Assembly: GCF_004152865.1 (NCBI RefSeq)
Contig: NZ_SEOO01000035.1
Location: 1-35,865, forward strand
Length of the DNA: 35,865 nucleotides
DNA from: Sphingobium cupriresistens
Lineage (GTDB): Bacteria > Pseudomonadota > Alphaproteobacteria > Sphingomonadales > Sphingomonadaceae
Direction of reading: 5' to 3'
Under the pieces are notes generated by a model. That model searched no databases. It saw nothing but the letters and a program-made list of their open reading frames with translations, and was not told where the DNA came from. Shown piece after piece: positions 33,583 to 35,865 of the stretch (positions are counted from its first letter, which is position 1; the number at the start of each line of letters is the position of its first letter). The translations under genes were made by a program, and so were the position numbers.

Positions 33583-34329
33583 ATGGACCGCCTGTATCGC
33601 ACCCTGGGGGCGCTGGCGGGGCTGCTGGCGCTCTCCGCCTGCCTGGTGACGCCGGGCGCGTTCGAATCGAGCCTGGACATCCGTGCCGACCGCAGCTTCG
33701 CCTTCGCCTATAAGGGCGAGATATTGGCGTCGGACATGGGCAAGAGCGGCCTGGCCGGCGGCGGGCCCTCCACCGACGACACGCAAGACGACGCCGAGGC
33801 CGCGCCGACGCTGATGCAGATCGCCGCGCGCGACGAGGATTTCAGCGACGCGGTCGCCGATGGCGCGGACAAGGGCGACGAGGCGCAGATGCTGGCGATC
33901 GCCGCGGCGCTGACCAAGGAAAAGGGGTTTCGCTCGGCCCGCTACATGGGCAACCGCAAGTTCGAGATCGATTATGCGATGACGGGCAAGCTGACCCACG
34001 CCTTCCTCTTCCCCTTCAACATCGACGCCCAGATCATACTGCCCTTCGTCGCGGTGGAACTGCGCGGCGACGACCGGGTGCGGGTCAAGGCGCCCGGCTT
34101 CGCCAACGGGTTCGACAAGAGCCAGGGACCGGCCGGCATGGGAAATGGGGCAGGGGACGAGGCGGCCAAGGCGCTGAACGGCCGCTTCACGCTGACAACC
34201 GACGCGGACATCGTCAGCCAGAATCAGGAAGAGGGCGCGCAAACCACGCCGCAAGGCAAGCGGATCATCTGGACGATATCGCCGCTGACCAGCGATGCCC
34301 CAGCGGCCACGCTGCGGGTGAAGCCATAA
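33583..34329 (+). CDS. Hypothetical lipoprotein
   Basis: A 248-aa protein with a lipoprotein signal (GALAGLLALSAC, lipobox LSAC), so it is probably anchored by lipidation. The mature part starts as a beta-rich domain (SSLDIRADRSFAFAYKGEIL) with a low-complexity acidic loop, and later shows KFEIDYAMTGKLTHAFLFPFN. A beta-strand meander is likely, but I do not recognise a family. It follows rlmB by 23 bases and may be co-transcribed. Confidence 0.8.
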   Translation: MDRLYRTLGALAGLLALSACLVTPGAFESSLDIRADRSFAFAYKGEILASDMGKSGLAGGGPSTDDTQDDAEAAPTLMQIAARDEDFSDAVADGADKGDEAQMLAIAAALTKEKGFRSARYMGNRKFEIDYAMTGKLTHAFLFPFNIDAQIILPFVAVELRGDDRVRVKAPGFANGFDKSQGPAGMGNGAGDEAAKALNGRFTLTTDADIVSQNQEEGAQTTPQGKRIIWTISPLTSDAPAATLRVKP

Positions 34330-34341
34330 TGGCATAATGGC

Positions 34342-34407
34342 GTGTCCCCGCGGAGGCGGGAACCCAGTTCGGACGTTTCGACTGGGTTCCCGCCTCCGCG
34401 GGGACAC
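34342..34407. repeat. 27-bp perfect-stem intergenic hairpin
   Basis: Arms at 34342-34368 and 34381-34407 are exact reverse complements around a 12-base loop. The core CCGCGGAGGCGGGAACCCAG resembles dispersed palindromic elements common in sphingomonad genomes. It lies between convergent genes (lipoprotein and ferredoxin). A bidirectional terminator or mRNA-end stabiliser is possible; no T run follows. Confidence 0.85.
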
Positions 34408-34476
34408 ATATATTCGCATCACAGGTCATGCTTTGGTGCGACAAGACATATCGCACCCGCCATGTTCAAAGACGCT

Positions 34477-34794
34477 TCAGTCTTCCGGCGCGATGGTGAC
34501 GCGCAGGCCGTCGAGCGAATCGCTCAGCATCACCTGGCAGGACAGGCGGCTGGTTTCGTTGCGATGGTCGGAACTGTCGAGCAGGTCGTTTTCGTCCTCA
34601 CTCATGGCCGGCAGCGCGTCGGCGAAGGCCGGATCGACATAGACATGGCAAGTCGCGCAGGAGCAGCAACCGCCGCACAGCGCCAGCAATTCGTCAAAAC
34701 CGTTGTCGCGAATGATTTCCATCACCGACAGGCCATTGTCGCCATCGACAGCCTGTTCTTCACCTGCACGGTTGACCACGATCAATTTCGGCAT
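34477..34794 (-). CDS. [2Fe-2S] ferredoxin, adrenodoxin type
   Basis: A 105-aa ferredoxin with the vertebrate/ISC-type cysteine set: Cys40, Cys46, Cys49 (in [18 protein letters not shown]) and Cys86 (SRLSCQVML). An extra Cys pair (43, 44) sits in the loop. The acidic helix [10 protein letters not shown] matches the reductase and P450 interaction face of adrenodoxin-type ferredoxins. It may serve a P450 or Rieske oxygenase, or Fe-S assembly. No partner is adjacent. Divergent from the glycosylase gene. Confidence 0.93.
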   Translation of the reverse strand: MPKLIVVNRAGEEQAVDGDNGLSVMEIIRDNGFDELLALCGGCCSCATCHVYVDPAFADALPAMSEDENDLLDSSDHRNETSRLSCQVMLSDSLDGLRVTIAPED

Positions 34795-34870
34795 CTATCC
34801 AATCCCCTCGAATTTTCTCCGCCGCTCTGACCCACAGACGCCGGGAAATCAAGGGCTGGACAGCAGAGAC

Positions 34871-35488
34871 ATGGTTACAAGTGCAGAAGAGTTGCGCGCC
34901 AGCCTGGACGCCATCGCATTGTTGGAGCCTGGCTTTGGCGCGGCGATCGGCCGGGTGGGCTATCCCGCGCCGCGCGCGCGGGCGCCCGGTTACGAAACGC
35001 TGCTCCGGACCATCGTTGGCCAGCAGGTCAGCGTGGCGGCCGCGGCGGCGGTGTGGCGCAAGCTGGAAGCGGAACTGGGCGAAGGCTGCGTGCCCGACGC
35101 ACTGATCGCGCGCGACTTCGACACTTTGCGCGCCTGCGGCCTGTCCCGTCAGAAACAGGGCTATGCCCGCAGCCTGGCCGACCTGATCCTGTCGGGCGCG
35201 CTGGATCTGCACGCCTTGCCCGCCGATGACGAGGAGGCGATCGCCCAACTCGTCCGCATCAAAGGCATCGGCCGCTGGTCGGCGGAAATCTACCTGCTGT
35301 TCGCGGAGGGGCGACCCGACATCTGGCCCGCCGGCGACCTGGCGGTGCAGATCGAGATCGGCCGCATCCTGGGCCTGCCCGAACGGCCGAGCGAAAAACT
35401 GACCCGCGAAGTCGCCCAAGCCTGGCGCCCGCATCGCGGCGCCGCCGCGATCATGGCCTGGCACCATTATAACACCGAGGTATTTTGA
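34871..35488 (+). CDS. HhH-GPD DNA glycosylase (AlkA-like)
   Basis: Base-excision DNA glycosylase, 206 aa. The helix-hairpin-helix is IAQLVRIKGIGRWSAEIYLL, and the catalytic Asp is in WPAGDLAVQ. The N-terminal part has YETLLRTIVGQQVSVAAA, the typical opening of the 3-methyladenine glycosylase II group. Length is that of the short AlkA-type forms without the N-terminal TBP-like domain. Start ATG at 34871 (MVTSAEELRASL). A longer frame to 34703 is antisense to the ferredoxin. One base separates it from the next gene. Confidence 0.93.
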   Translation: MVTSAEELRASLDAIALLEPGFGAAIGRVGYPAPRARAPGYETLLRTIVGQQVSVAAAAAVWRKLEAELGEGCVPDALIARDFDTLRACGLSRQKQGYARSLADLILSGALDLHALPADDEEAIAQLVRIKGIGRWSAEIYLLFAEGRPDIWPAGDLAVQIEIGRILGLPERPSEKLTREVAQAWRPHRGAAAIMAWHHYNTEVF

Positions 35489-35489
35489 C

Positions 35490-35708
35490 ATGACTCTCCC
35501 GCACGCCCGCTACATCGTCCTTCAACATGAGGGCGTCTGGAAGATCAATCTGGACAACAGATATTACGGCCCGTTCCCGACGCAGGCGTTGGCCGTGGAC
35601 AGCGCCACCGGCACGGCGCGGCAGGCGAGCGAGGCGGGCTATCCCGCATCGGTGCTGTTGATGCATGGGGCGCAGTTCGAAACGCTGTGGACCAGCGTTG
35701 CGGACTGA
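35490..35708 (+). CDS. DUF2188-like small protein
   Basis: A 72-aa protein (YIVLQHEGVWKINLDNRYYG ... ALAVDSATGTARQA ... VLLMHGAQFETLW). The strand-helix-strand plan, a Gly-Pro-Phe before a helix, and a closing LLMHG strand look like DUF2188. The function is unknown. It begins one base after the glycosylase stop, so both form an operon. Confidence 0.7.
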   Translation: MTLPHARYIVLQHEGVWKINLDNRYYGPFPTQALAVDSATGTARQASEAGYPASVLLMHGAQFETLWTSVAD

Positions 35709-35730
35709 CCTGTTCTTTAGAGCAGGTTTT
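35709..35730 (+). terminator. Likely terminator of the glycosylase operon
   Basis: Stem CCTGTTC/GAGCAGG (one wobble) with loop TTTA followed by TTTT. It starts at the base right after the stop codon. Confidence 0.5.
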
Positions 35731-35865
35731 GGAGCGCAGGGTCGTGTCCCAGGAGGTGGTGTAGGAACCGTCAATCCACGGCAGGATCGGGATCGGGTTC
35801 GGGTCAGGCAGCCAGAGCTGGCAGGCTGACAATGGGGTTATGGCTCACCGCGCCGATTGTTTCCA
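35731..35865. other. Unassigned right edge
   Basis: 135 bases to the window end. Minus-strand frames that run off the edge have no similarity I recognise. The edge is too short to assign. Confidence 0.3.

Overview
The window looks like chromosomal DNA of a sphingomonad (Alphaproteobacteria, Sphingomonadaceae, probably near Sphingobium/Sphingomonas). This rests on high GC, overlapping compact genes, a DUF1176 protein, a SciP/DUF1153 protein, a Gly-rich double cold-shock protein, a TPR-CHAT protein, and an intergenic GC-rich hairpin of a type common in sphingomonads. Genus-level placement is inference.

Layout. 1-9.8 kb is ordinary core: an OmpR/EnvZ-type two-component pair behind an exported intradiol-dioxygenase-like lipoprotein, a NupC-type nucleoside transporter, a frameshifted DUF1176 gene, a HAD phosphatase, the rnd-lptC-lptA operon (minus strand), and a two-domain cold-shock protein with its own terminator. 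10-18 kb holds a Bax-inhibitor-1-like protein with a zinc-ribbon partner, cysS preceded by a perfect 18-bp palindrome, an exported TPR-CHAT (caspase-fold) protein, and a convergent ABC-F ATPase.

18.3-20.3 kb is a visibly AT-richer two-gene insert: an OLD/SMC-like AAA ATPase (TTG start) translationally coupled (TAATG) to a DUF4276 protein that I read as a TOPRIM-like partner. This looks like a split OLD-type defence module. A GH3 beta-glucosidase follows (20.5-22.8 kb).

22.95-32.54 kb is a tandem pair of integrated elements at tRNA-Lys(CTT). The intact tRNA lies at 32500-32575 (minus). Two 45-bp copies of its 3' half lie at 22954 and 25572. Each element has an integrase gene just inside its left repeat, and each has its own private 8-bp motif at both ends: CCGTCTTA for element I (22954-25571) and GCTACCTA for element II (25572-32500). 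The motif pairs share 12-bp spacing and similar distances to the core, so they are good candidates for integrase arm-type sites. Element I is a decayed mosaic (integrase N-terminus joined to a DUF5906 primase/helicase fragment; a DNA-binding protein fragment joined tail-to-tail to an HNH nuclease fragment). Element II has an integrase lacking its catalytic domain and carries stress cargo: a SciP paralogue, two inverted DUF4332 paralogues flanking mscL, a DUF937-like protein, a small membrane protein, an aquaporin remnant, a doxX-DODA dioxygenase-wrbA operon, and a divergent LysR regulator.

32.6-35.9 kb returns to core: tRNA-Tyr, rlmB, a lipoprotein, a 27-bp-stem intergenic hairpin, a 2Fe-2S ferredoxin, an AlkA-like glycosylase and a small DUF2188-like protein.
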